From positions 1 through 37,423 of the forward strand of contig NZ_AP018449.1 of the NCBI RefSeq assembly GCF_003966895.1: 37,423 nt of DNA, written 5' to 3'. A model generated the notes under the pieces. That model saw only the letters and a program-made list of their open reading frames with translations, was not told the DNA's origin and did not search any database. Of the stretch, positions 16,274 to 23,970 are shown one piece after another (within the stretch, counting starts at the first letter, position 1; each line of letters begins with the position of its first letter). Position numbers and translations under genes: made by a program. Origin of the DNA: Methylomusa anaerophila (GTDB lineage: Bacteria > Bacillota > Negativicutes > Sporomusales > Sporomusaceae).

Positions 16274-17131
16274 CTACTGAACGGGGGACGCCGCCGCAGC
16301 AAAATTATCCACCGTTGAGTGCTGCTCAAAACAACTCACCGGCTGAGCCGGCAGTACGGCCGCTAACAATGCCAGCGACACCGGATGGGTAAGACACTGA
16401 ATGTCAGCCATATCCTCAAGCCTTTCCACAATCTCACCGGCAGACATGACGGCCAGCCGGTCGGACAGACGGGCTACCGCCGCCAGATCGTGGGAAATAA
16501 AAACATAGGACATGGTAAGTTCTTCCCGTAAGTCGGACAGTAAAGCCAGAATCTGGGTCTGCACCAGTACATCCAGGCTGCTGACCGCTTCATCCAGGAC
16601 AATCAGCTTGGGGCGCAGGGAAATGGCCCGGGCGATACACACCCGCTGCAATTGTCCGCCGCTGAACTGATGCGGGTATTTGGCGGCATCGCCGGCCTTC
16701 AGCCCCACCAGTTCCAGCAGTTCACCCACCGTCCGCCGCTCCTCCCGCTGGCTTAACCGGGCAAAATTCTTTAGCGGTTCGGCAATACTCTCCCCGGCCG
16801 TCAGGCGGGGATTGACCGAGCTGAAGCAGTCCTGAAACACTACCTGCAGGTCGCGCCGGACCGCCCGGACAGCGGCTTTATCCTTACCATACAAATTGAC
16901 ACCCTGAAAAAGCACCTCACCGGTTTCCGGCCTCTCGATGCCAAGAATAATCCGGCCCAGGGTACTCTTGCCTGAACCGCTTTCGCCGACAAGTCCCAGG
17001 CATTCTCCGGCTCCCAGTGTAAGAGATACCGCTTTGGCGGCCTGCACCTTCCTGCCCTGTTTGAAAATACCGCCGCCGTGAAAGTGTTTGCTGACTCCCC
17101 GTAATTCAAGAAGCGGTTGCGCTGCCGGCAT
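16274..17131 (-). CDS. nikE: Nickel/peptide-type ABC transporter ATPase NikE
   Basis: 285 residues with Walker A GESGSGKST, Q-loop QVVFQDCFSSVNPR, signature FSGGQLQR, Walker B LIVLDEAVSSLD and the switch His in FISHDL. The FQDxxSxVNPR pattern matches NikE/OppF-type subunits. It overlaps the end of nikD by 26 bp, so the pair is translationally coupled. It powers import through NikBC in the inner membrane. In Walker B the glutamate is followed by Ala-Val where most relatives have Pro-Thr/Val. Confidence 0.9.
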   Translation of the reverse strand: MPAAQPLLELRGVSKHFHGGGIFKQGRKVQAAKAVSLTLGAGECLGLVGESGSGKSTLGRIILGIERPETGEVLFQGVNLYGKDKAAVRAVRRDLQVVFQDCFSSVNPRLTAGESIAEPLKNFARLSQREERRTVGELLELVGLKAGDAAKYPHQFSGGQLQRVCIARAISLRPKLIVLDEAVSSLDVLVQTQILALLSDLREELTMSYVFISHDLAAVARLSDRLAVMSAGEIVERLEDMADIQCLTHPVSLALLAAVLPAQPVSCFEQHSTVDNFAAAASPVQ

Positions 17132-17948
17132 GTACCACCCTCCGTTCGCATCGTAAGTTCAAGCCGCTGCGCGCCTTCAGCAGCAGTTTGGTGTAAGCGT
17201 GCTGCGGTGCCGTAAATAATTCCCCCGCCGGTGCCTGTTCAACGATCTGGCCGTCGCACATAACGGCCACTTCATCAGCCAGACGGGCAATCACCGCAAG
17301 GTCATGGGAAATAAGCAGGATGCTTGTGCCAAAGTCCCGCCGCACCCCGGCCAGGAGATCAAGAATCTGCACCTGCGAAGTGGCATCCAGAGCGGTAGTC
17401 GGTTCGTCGGCAATGATCAGATCGGGTTTTTGCGCCAGGGCGATGGCAATAATAACCCGCTGCAGCATGCCGCCGCTTAATTCGAACGGATACTGGCGCA
17501 GCAACAGACCGGCATCCGGCAGGCCCACTCGCGTCAGATATTCTATCGCCGTTGCCCTGGCAACCTTAGTGTCTGTTTTGCCATGGGCCAGCAAAGTCTC
17601 AATAAAATGATCGCCAATGGTGCAAATGGCATCAAAGGCACTCATGGGATTCTGCATAATGAGCGCAATTCTGTCCCCGCGCAGCTGCCGCCACTCGGCG
17701 GATGAAAGGCTGCCTAAGCTTTTCCCATTTATCTGAATCTGCCCGCCTGTTTGCATAATACCTGCCGGCAAAAGATTTAAAACGGCCAGGCAGGTCATGG
17801 TTTTACCGCAACCGCTTTCGCCTACCAGCCCAAATACCGCCCCTTTATCGATTTGAAAGCTAAGGTTCCGTACTACAGGAACCACCTGTTCTTTTCGTCT
17901 GATGACTATCTCCAGACCTTCCACCGCCAGCAGCGGCTGCTTTTTCAT
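17106..17948 (-). CDS. nikD: Nickel/peptide-type ABC transporter ATPase NikD
   Basis: 280 residues with Walker A GESGCGKT, Q-loop LIMQNPMSAFDAICTIGDH (NikD-like), signature LSGGMLQR, Walker B LIIADEPTTALD and switch LISHDL. It lies 18 bp after nikC and overlaps nikE. It is the partner ATPase of NikE in the NikABCDE importer. Confidence 0.9.
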   Translation of the reverse strand: MKKQPLLAVEGLEIVIRRKEQVVPVVRNLSFQIDKGAVFGLVGESGCGKTMTCLAVLNLLPAGIMQTGGQIQINGKSLGSLSSAEWRQLRGDRIALIMQNPMSAFDAICTIGDHFIETLLAHGKTDTKVARATAIEYLTRVGLPDAGLLLRQYPFELSGGMLQRVIIAIALAQKPDLIIADEPTTALDATSQVQILDLLAGVRRDFGTSILLISHDLAVIARLADEVAVMCDGQIVEQAPAGELFTAPQHAYTKLLLKARSGLNLRCERRVVHAGSATAS

Positions 17949-17966
17949 AACCGGTTCCGTCCTCTC

Positions 17967-18812
17967 TTAGCATTTCCCCTTGGGGTCAACCATGTCCCTC
18001 AGGGCATCTCCCAACAGATTAAAAGCCATCACTACACTTAAGATCATAAAACCGGGATAAGCCATCAGCGAGGGATAGCCCCGCAAGAACTGGCGGCCGT
18101 CATTAATCATGGCGCCCCACTCGGGTGTAGGCGGCTGAATCCCCAGGCCTAAGAAAGACATACCGGCAATATGCAGGATAACCCAGCCGACGTCCAGTGT
18201 GGCCAACACGGCAATCTGCGGCAGAATGTTGGGTAAAATGTGTCTGGCAATAATGACGGCTTGTCCGGTTCCGGCCACCTTGGCCGCCAGGACATAGTTT
18301 CTTTCCTTCAGGCTAAGCACCATCCCCCGGATCATACGGGCATACCAGGCCCATTGGGAAAGAGCCATGGCCAACACCACATTCGTCAGCCCCGGTCCCA
18401 TAACTCCCACTAATGCCAGCGCCAGGATAAGACTGGGGAAAGCCAAAAATATATCACAGAGCCGCATAATAACAGCATCCACCCTGCCGCCGGCGAAACC
18501 GGCCGCCGCTCCCACCACAGTACTAATAGCCAGCGTTGCCGACATAACGGCCAAAGCCGCACCCAGGGAGACTCTGGCCCCATGAATGAGGCGGGACAAA
18601 ATACAGCGGCCAAGATGGTCGGTTCCCAAGAGATAGCTGCCGTCCGGCGGCATTAATTTTCGTTCCAAAGAGACATCATTGGGATCATGCGGCGCCAAAA
18701 CCGGCGCCAAAACAGCCAATAAGATATTAACCAGAATAACCAGCAGACCTACCGCCACCAGTGTGCGCCTGCCCGTCAGGTTTTGCATAAAAGTTGCGGC
18801 CATTACCCTCAT
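17967..18812 (-). CDS. nikC: Nickel/peptide-type ABC transporter permease NikC
   Basis: 281 residues with the N-terminal membrane segment typical of OppC/NikC, the stretch LLGTDHLGRCILSRLIHGAR and about six membrane helices. The coupling (EAA) region lies around KVAGTGQAVIIARHILPN. Its ATG overlaps the nikB stop by 4 bp (ATGA), a tight translational coupling. It forms the inner-membrane channel with NikB. Confidence 0.92.
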   Translation of the reverse strand: MRVMAATFMQNLTGRRTLVAVGLLVILVNILLAVLAPVLAPHDPNDVSLERKLMPPDGSYLLGTDHLGRCILSRLIHGARVSLGAALAVMSATLAISTVVGAAAGFAGGRVDAVIMRLCDIFLAFPSLILALALVGVMGPGLTNVVLAMALSQWAWYARMIRGMVLSLKERNYVLAAKVAGTGQAVIIARHILPNILPQIAVLATLDVGWVILHIAGMSFLGLGIQPPTPEWGAMINDGRQFLRGYPSLMAYPGFMILSVVMAFNLLGDALRDMVDPKGKC

Positions 18813-19750
18813 GCGGATTCCCCTTTCAGGCGAATCCGCGGGTCAAGCCACGCATAGGCAATATCCACAAGCAGATTGGCGATAACAAACACGACAGCCA
18901 TGATAAGCACAAAACATTGTACTACCGGATAATCCCGGCTCAAAATAGCCGACACGCAAAACCGGCCAACCCCCGGCCAGGAGAATACGCTTTCCACGAT
19001 AACCGACCCGGACAATAAATGCCCGATACTCATTCCCAGCGCCGTCACGACCGGCAGCATGGCATTTTTCAGCACATGCCGGCCGATAATCCAGCGTTCT
19101 CTTAAACCTCTGGCTCTGGCGTACAGAACGAACGGCTGATCAAGATTCTCCAGCATACTGGTCCGCAGCAGGCGGATATACGTGGCAATATAGCTAAAGG
19201 ACAGGGTTAGCGCCGGCAAAATAAAATGGGCCCAGGACCCTCGCCCCAGAGTAGGCAGCAGGTCAAGTTTCAGGGCAAAAAAATACATCAGCATAAACCC
19301 CAGCCAAAAATTAGGCATAGCGGCGCTGGTAAAAGCCAGCAAACGACAAAAATTATCAAACCAGCCGTCTTTATGGAGGGCGGAAAAAATCCCCATGGGG
19401 ATACTGAGTACCAGGGTGATAACCAGGGAAACAGCGGCCAGCTGCGCCGTGGCCGGCAGCAAAAACATCATTTCATCCCACACTGGCCGGTGGGTGGCAT
19501 ACGACCTGCCGAAATCAAGGGTTAGCGCCTTTATCAGCCAATCCCAGTACTGAACAGGCAGCGGGCGGTCAAGGCCAAGTTCCGCCCTGACCGCCGCCAC
19601 TGCGCTTTGAGTCGGCGGTATCTGCGACAATCGCAAATACGCCTCCGCCGGGTCGCCCGGCGTAAGGCGCAAGATGAGAAAAGTAATGAGCGAAATGCCC
19701 ACCAGTACAGGTATCAGGCTGAGCAGTCGTTTGACAATATAACCAAGCAT
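18809..19750 (-). CDS. nikB: Nickel/peptide-type ABC transporter permease NikB
   Basis: 313 residues of the OppB/NikB type. It starts MLGYIVKRLLSLIPVLVGIS, contains LRLTPGDPAEAYL and LDFGRSYATHRPV, and has six membrane helices with the EAA-like loop at ARGLRERWIIGRHVLKNAMLP. It lies 24 bp behind nikA and overlaps nikC. Confidence 0.92.
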   Translation of the reverse strand: MLGYIVKRLLSLIPVLVGISLITFLILRLTPGDPAEAYLRLSQIPPTQSAVAAVRAELGLDRPLPVQYWDWLIKALTLDFGRSYATHRPVWDEMMFLLPATAQLAAVSLVITLVLSIPMGIFSALHKDGWFDNFCRLLAFTSAAMPNFWLGFMLMYFFALKLDLLPTLGRGSWAHFILPALTLSFSYIATYIRLLRTSMLENLDQPFVLYARARGLRERWIIGRHVLKNAMLPVVTALGMSIGHLLSGSVIVESVFSWPGVGRFCVSAILSRDYPVVQCFVLIMAVVFVIANLLVDIAYAWLDPRIRLKGESA

Positions 19751-19774
19751 GCTCCTTACCTCTATTTCTAAAAG

Positions 19775-21394
19775 TTACTGAATATCCATAGTTACAAAAG
19801 GTATTTCATACTGGCTGCCCATAAAGGTAACACCGGTTACATTCTTAGGATATACGACAATATTGGTCAGATAGGACAACGGCAAATATACGGCCTGCTC
19901 ATGGAGCGTTGTAAAAATTTGCTTATACATTTCCTGGCGTTTACCCTCATCTGTGCTCACAAGCACGTCAGAAGCCAGCCGGTCAATTTCCGCTTTCATC
20001 GGCAGCCCCGCCTGGGCCTGGTAATCGGCATGAGCCGGTTCGCGCATCGATCCCACCAGCGAATGCGGGTCATAGGGAGCGCCCCAGGTATCGCTGTAAA
20101 TCAGATTAAAGTTGCCGTTCTTCTGCCGCTCGCTGATTGCCCCTTCTTCCTCGCCGGTAAGCTTAACTTTTATGCCGATTTTTCTCAAGTCTCCCTGTAA
20201 TACTTCGGCAACTGATTTCTGGATAGCATCCGTGCTGACAAAACAGACTTCCAGTTCAAGCACCTCACCGTCTTTTTCCCGGAACTCTTTCCCCGGGACT
20301 TCCTGCCAGCCGGCTTCCTCAAGCAGGGCTTTAGCCTGGGCTTCGCTGTATTCATAAGGCTTTAAGCCCAGATTGCAGTACGGAAAGTTGGCGGCCAGCA
20401 ACGTATCAGCCTTGCGCTCGGTGCCGAAGAGGACACCCTTAACAAAGGCATCTTTGTTGACAGCATGCTGGAGGGCCTGGCGGACCTTGAGGGCCCTGGT
20501 CGCGCCTTTGTTGGAATTGACGGCGAGAACCCGGGTTGCCAGCGGTTCGGATAATTGGGTTTCATACTTGCCGGATTGCTGCAGTTGCTTGAAGGCATCC
20601 ATGCTGATGCTGCCGCTGCCGTAGATCAGATCAAGTTCTTTCTTTTCGAAAGCAACCACCCGGGATTCACTGTCAGGAATGATTTTTACGACCAGCTTAT
20701 CAACTTTGGGCTTGGCTCCCCAGTAATGCTCATTGCGGACAAATACCGCCACTTCACCCTGTTTATACTCGCTCAGCACCCAGGGTCCCGTGCCAATCGG
20801 TTTTTTGATGCCTTCGCCGGTATTGCCGTTATCGGGAAACTGGGCCGGCGCCAAAAAGCGGATAGGCCGGATAAGGGCCAGCTCCTGCAGTACAGGATAA
20901 TAGGCCTCTTTTAGCACCAGCTTGAAGGTGTTGTCGTCAATAACCTGTGTTTCCTTGATCTGCCTGATAAACGCCAGCCAGTCATGCCGCTTGCCATTGG
21001 CCAGCACGGCGTCAAAATTTTTCTTGACAGCGGCGGCGTTAAACGGCGTGCCGTCAGAGAACTTTACATCCGGGCGCAACTTAAATATGTACTCTTTGCC
21101 GTCCGGCGAAATTGTCCAGCTTTCGGCCAGCCAGGGAATAATTTTGCCGTCGGCGCTGTACTGTACTAACGGTTCATAAACCAAAGCCTGGGCAAACATC
21201 TGATTTGGATTGTACATGTGCGGATTTAAGGGACCGATATCCTTCGCCCAGGAAAAATTTAAGACTTTCTCTTTGGCCGGCGACTGACTTGACTGGGAAC
21301 CACAGCCAGCCGCCAGAGTAACCAAAAGGACCAGGGCAATCAATAATGCCGCATATTTTTTAAACCTATGAAACTGTTTTACTTTCACTGTCAT
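19775..21394 (-). CDS. nikA: Nickel/metallophore-binding lipoprotein NikA
   Basis: 539 residues, lipoprotein signal ending LAAGC, SBP_bac_5 fold. The mature N-terminus (GPLNPHMYNPNQMFAQALVY) is strikingly like Escherichia coli NikA, as are the later motifs SDGTPFNAAAV, GTGPWVLSEYKQGE and VFVRNEHYWG. NikA binds nickel as a complex with small chelators such as histidine rather than free ion, which fits the adjoining metallophore genes. It is the first gene of nikABCDE, 190 nt downstream of a predicted start with an attenuator between. A paralogue at 6485-8110 may supply the same permease. Cobalt or another metal chelate is not excluded. Confidence 0.93.
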   Translation of the reverse strand: MTVKVKQFHRFKKYAALLIALVLLVTLAAGCGSQSSQSPAKEKVLNFSWAKDIGPLNPHMYNPNQMFAQALVYEPLVQYSADGKIIPWLAESWTISPDGKEYIFKLRPDVKFSDGTPFNAAAVKKNFDAVLANGKRHDWLAFIRQIKETQVIDDNTFKLVLKEAYYPVLQELALIRPIRFLAPAQFPDNGNTGEGIKKPIGTGPWVLSEYKQGEVAVFVRNEHYWGAKPKVDKLVVKIIPDSESRVVAFEKKELDLIYGSGSISMDAFKQLQQSGKYETQLSEPLATRVLAVNSNKGATRALKVRQALQHAVNKDAFVKGVLFGTERKADTLLAANFPYCNLGLKPYEYSEAQAKALLEEAGWQEVPGKEFREKDGEVLELEVCFVSTDAIQKSVAEVLQGDLRKIGIKVKLTGEEEGAISERQKNGNFNLIYSDTWGAPYDPHSLVGSMREPAHADYQAQAGLPMKAEIDRLASDVLVSTDEGKRQEMYKQIFTTLHEQAVYLPLSYLTNIVVYPKNVTGVTFMGSQYEIPFVTMDIQ

Positions 21395-21468
21395 TTGCTA
21401 CCTCTCCCTTATTTTTGTTTATGTCAGATATGACCATTCAGCCAGTCTGCATTTTCTATTCGGCCAAC

Positions 21469-21520
21469 AAAAAAGACATGAAAAACCACCGGGACTTCAC
21501 ATCCTGAGCGGCTTCATGCC
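21469..21520 (-). terminator. Intrinsic terminator/attenuator in the nik leader
   Basis: On the minus strand GGCATGAA pairs with TTCATGTC (one G-U), inner arms GCCGC and GGTGGT extend the stem, and a T6 run follows. It lies between the nik promoter and the nikA start, 75 nt before the ATG, so it would end transcripts early unless relieved. No known riboswitch class was recognised in the preceding sequence. Confidence 0.65.
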
Positions 21521-21593
21521 TGATTATCGTTTCTTTGTTTGTCAAAATACTTAAAGCTTCGTCATAAGAGTTTTCTTAACTCTATTCCAGAAT

Positions 21594-21622
21594 ATTGTAC
21601 AATGTTAGCCTCTTTTTGTAAA
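21594..21622 (-). promoter_or_regulatory. Sigma-A promoter of nikABCDE
   Basis: On the minus strand TTTACA (21622-21617) and TACAAT (21599-21594) with a 17-bp spacer. The start would be near 21587, giving a leader of about 190 nt. Just downstream is AGAGTT-N5-AACTCT, a small hairpin or operator at the start site, then the terminator at 21469-21520. This repeats the promoter/hairpin/terminator order seen before the ATP-grasp gene. Confidence 0.7.
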
Positions 21623-21788
21623 TAGTGAAAAAATTATCCCCATACAACTTTATTTTGGCTACATATCAACAGTCCCTGATCCCGTCGGTTAGGAATGTAT
21701 ACAGGGCTTCTATCAGCGTCAAATAGTTCACCTCGCTTACAGGAAATTTATGGATTGTTGTTGAATGTCACCCTCAGAAGGAGGTGAC

Positions 21789-22172
21789 ATGACTATGAGT
21801 GAAGCGGATAAGCAACTAGCAGTAAATCTTACAATTGCCATCATCGCAGCTAATCCACGGACAACTTATATCAAGACGGCAGGTGGCGTTGAGACCCTCG
21901 TTCCGTCGCTTAGTATTGAAAACATCGGCGGATTAGTGAAACACTATTACACTCTTCTCAAATCTCTGGATAATGATAGTGACGCGGATAAGGAACTGGC
22001 AGTAAATCTTACAATTGCCGTCATCGCAGCTAATCCACGGACAACCTATATCAAGACTGCAGGTGGCGTTGAAGTTCTCGTTCCGTCGCTTAGTATTGAA
22101 AGTATCGATGGATTAGTGAAATGCTATTACACTCTTCTCAAATCTCTGGATAGTGATAGTGATCAACAATAA
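21789..22172 (+). CDS. Small protein built of two 60-residue repeats
   Basis: 127 residues, starting at ATG 21789 behind an excellent AAGGAGGTGA, with a second ATG at 21795. The protein is two copies of a 60-residue unit (ADK...LAVNLTIA...AANPRTTYIKTAGGVE...SLSIE...LVK...YYTLLKSLD) that differ at 7 positions, plus a short acidic linker and tail (NDSD). No signal peptide, membrane segment or catalytic motif is seen. It is divergent from nikABCDE, and the roughly 390 bp between their start codons holds the nik promoter. The single unit looks like a small alpha/beta module. Its function and family are not recognised. Confidence 0.8.
   Translation: MTMSEADKQLAVNLTIAIIAANPRTTYIKTAGGVETLVPSLSIENIGGLVKHYYTLLKSLDNDSDADKELAVNLTIAVIAANPRTTYIKTAGGVEVLVPSLSIESIDGLVKCYYTLLKSLDSDSDQQ
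21804..22163 (+). repeat. Two tandem 180-bp direct repeats
   Basis: Units 21804-21983 and 21984-22163 are about 90% identical and in frame, each giving 60 codons. Differences are scattered single substitutions with no indels, so this is an intragenic duplication that has since drifted under coding constraint. Confidence 0.9.
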
Positions 22173-22261
22173 GAATGTGTGTAAGAATAGTTTCAATATT
22201 TTTCGACTTGCTCAAGATTAATATTAGTTACTGAAACGTGGTAAGGTCACCATAATGGCTT

Positions 22262-22495
22262 TCATAGAGTATTTTTATCTCTAAGAATTTTTGCATCAAG
22301 CTTTTTTAGTCCAATAAGAATAGACGTTCCCATAATATCCAGGTCCTGAACTGAAGGTATTACAGCGTATAACTCCTTATTGATACACCATATAGACCTT
22401 TGAGGAACTGAATCGTTTCCATATCGAGGAATTATGTGCCAATGGACATGTGATGCTCTCTTTAATATTTGTTTACCTTGTTCCTCATCCTCCCC
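22262..22495 (-). pseudogene. HIT-family hydrolase remnant
   Basis: A minus-strand frame closed by TGA at 22264-22262 contains HVHWHIIPRYGND, which is the HxHxH-type catalytic motif and PR pair of HIT nucleotide hydrolases, followed by about 50 residues. Upstream the frame stops at once, and there is no start codon or ribosome-binding site, so the N-terminal half is missing or frameshifted. HIT proteins hydrolyse or transfer nucleotides, and this copy is presumably inactive. Confidence 0.5.
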
Positions 22496-22550
22496 TTAAG
22501 TAACTCAACAATATCCTCATGACAAAAATCCATTATATCTCCCAAAAATT

Positions 22551-22673
22551 TTATATTCCAAACTCCTGTAGAAGCCATTTGATCTTTTCAGTATCAATAA
22601 AAATAGCATACATATCAGGTGCCTCAAAACTTGCTCCTTGACCGTCTTCATCAGCTAATATTATTTTTACCAA
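22551..22673 (-). CDS. Possible 40-residue protein
   Basis: A short frame from TTG 22673 (GGGAGA upstream) reads MVKIILADEDGQGASFEAPD and ends FGI, immediately upstream of the HIT relic. Composition is protein-like but the start is weak. It could be a remnant of the same damaged gene region. No family is recognised. Confidence 0.25.
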   Translation of the reverse strand: MVKIILADEDGQGASFEAPDMYAIFIDTEKIKWLLQEFGI

Positions 22674-22693
22674 TTCTGATCTCTCCCGATTTT

Positions 22694-22733
22694 AACCGGC
22701 TGCGCCATGGCGCCCATGGCCGGGACCCCGGTT
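22694..22733. repeat. GC-rich nested palindrome
   Basis: AACCGG (22694-22699) and CCGGTT (22728-22733) enclose the perfect palindrome GCGCCATGGCGC (22702-22713) and another CCATGG. It is much richer in GC than the flanking AT-rich relics, so it may be a fragment of a mobile palindromic element. Confidence 0.45.
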
Positions 22734-22789
22734 GCCGCCATTTTGACCCTTAAAACTCATAGCCACAAATTGCACAAACACGACCAGAA

Positions 22790-23167
22790 TCAGATCCGTT
22801 TTTGATTTCTTCGGCCTTTCTCCATACTTAATATATAATTAATAAATTGATTAGCACTAGTGCCTTCAGCATCGGCTTCCTCAACGATCCACCGGTGAAT
22901 GCTTTTAGTTGTTCGTAATAATAGCTTACCATTAAATTCCGCTGCTGCGTTAGGTTCGGGAACTTCCCTACCAAAAGACAACGTTGCTTCTATCCATGCT
23001 TCTTTAGCGGCCATAGCATCCTTCAGTGCTTCCTCTATGCTATCACCGGTCCCAATGCAGCCTTTTAAATCCGGAAATTCAACAATCCAGCCACCGCCGT
23101 CCTCTTCGCTTAAAGGTCGTACTGAAAAGGGATATGCTAATTCTAAATAATCATTCAAACTTTTCAA
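22790..23167 (-). CDS. hicB: HicB-family antitoxin
   Basis: 125 residues. The partial RNase H-like HicB fold (YPFSVRPLSEEDGGGWIVEFPDLKGC...GDSIEEALKDA) is followed by a ribbon-helix-helix tail (RTTKSIHRWIVEEADAEGTSANQFINYIL) for DNA binding. It lies 43 bp downstream of hicA on the same strand, the usual toxin-first order, and should neutralise HicA and repress the operon. Confidence 0.93.
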   Translation of the reverse strand: MKSLNDYLELAYPFSVRPLSEEDGGGWIVEFPDLKGCIGTGDSIEEALKDAMAAKEAWIEATLSFGREVPEPNAAAEFNGKLLLRTTKSIHRWIVEEADAEGTSANQFINYILSMEKGRRNQKRI

Positions 23168-23210
23168 CCTAATTCCCCCTATGTTTATATTGAAATCTTA
23201 GCAAAAGGGA

Positions 23211-23444
23211 TTACTCCCCTTTACCTTCAACCAGTTCAATAGCCATTTTTACATATACCGCCTTTACTGGTTTATCTCTTGGTATAGATAAACTTTGACC
23301 ATTTAAATTATATACCCGGTGACTTTTTCGACCACCTTCCCACCAGGTAGCCCCATTCATTTCTAAAAATTTATGCAAGTCATCGAAGCTTACATTGCGC
23401 GGGTTATTTTTAATTTTTGCCGCCAACTTCTCTTTCTGAGTCAC
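23211..23444 (-). CDS. hicA: HicA-family mRNA interferase toxin
   Basis: 77 residues of the double-stranded-RNA-binding-like HicA fold: LHKFLEMNGATWWEGGRKSH contains the catalytic His in a KSHRVY context, then SLSIPRD and a C-terminal helix VYVKMAIELVEG. Size and motifs are complete, so the TA pair is probably functional. It lies between the metallophore block and CRISPR array 2 and may stabilise this region. Confidence 0.88.
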   Translation of the reverse strand: MTQKEKLAAKIKNNPRNVSFDDLHKFLEMNGATWWEGGRKSHRVYNLNGQSLSIPRDKPVKAVYVKMAIELVEGKGE

Positions 23445-23574
23445 TACTAAATCCCCTTAACGATATTATTAGCAATAGCAAACATAAAAACCGTCCAAAT
23501 GTTTGCCCGTTACCGCCGATCGGTAGATATATCGCGTTTCCGTCGCCGGCGTCCAGGCCCGGGATGTAAATGCA

Positions 23575-23826
23575 TCATATCTTTATCTTTGCAAGTGCAA
23601 AAAACGCTTTCACAGTTTCCCCAATTCGAGCTATTTCAGATTCAAGTCTATTTTTATCCCTGGTTAGTTTCGCAATTTCATTTTTCGCCGTTTGCCGTTC
23701 CTGTTCAATGCCGGTTTCCAGATATTCCACCGTGTAAAATTGAGCTTGGCATTGAAGACAGTTTTTCTCCCGGCGTCTTTTCGAATATAAAGCTGAAGAA
23801 TTAGAAATTAAAGCCCTTCGGTTTTA
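23575..23826 (-). pseudogene. Coiled-coil gene fragment with CxxC
   Basis: An open minus-strand frame ends with TGA at 23577-23575 and encodes about 80 residues: KNCLQCQAQFYTVEYLE, then a charged heptad-like helix (EIAKLTRDKNRLESEIARI). No start codon with a ribosome-binding site is visible. A CxxC near a long coiled coil recalls the C-terminal part of large serine recombinases, but this is not certain. Probably a relic of a mobile element. Confidence 0.35.
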
Positions 23827-23873
23827 CGTTAATCGTAAACGTCGTAGATCACAAGTCAATCAATAATCGAAGT

Positions 23874-23906
23874 AAAGCCTTTCGTTTATCTTGCGAGAGG
23901 CTTTTT
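23874..23906 (+). terminator. Intrinsic terminator
   Basis: AAAGCCTTTCG pairs with CGAGAGGCTTT (11 bp with one G-T) and is followed by TTTTTAATTTTT on the plus strand. No plus-strand gene ends nearby, so it may belong to lost sequence or insulate the trailer of array 2. Confidence 0.6.
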
Positions 23907-23970
23907 AATTTTTATATAGCTCTGTAATTTCTGGATCTTCGCTTTCAACACTACCTGTGGGCGCCCATCT

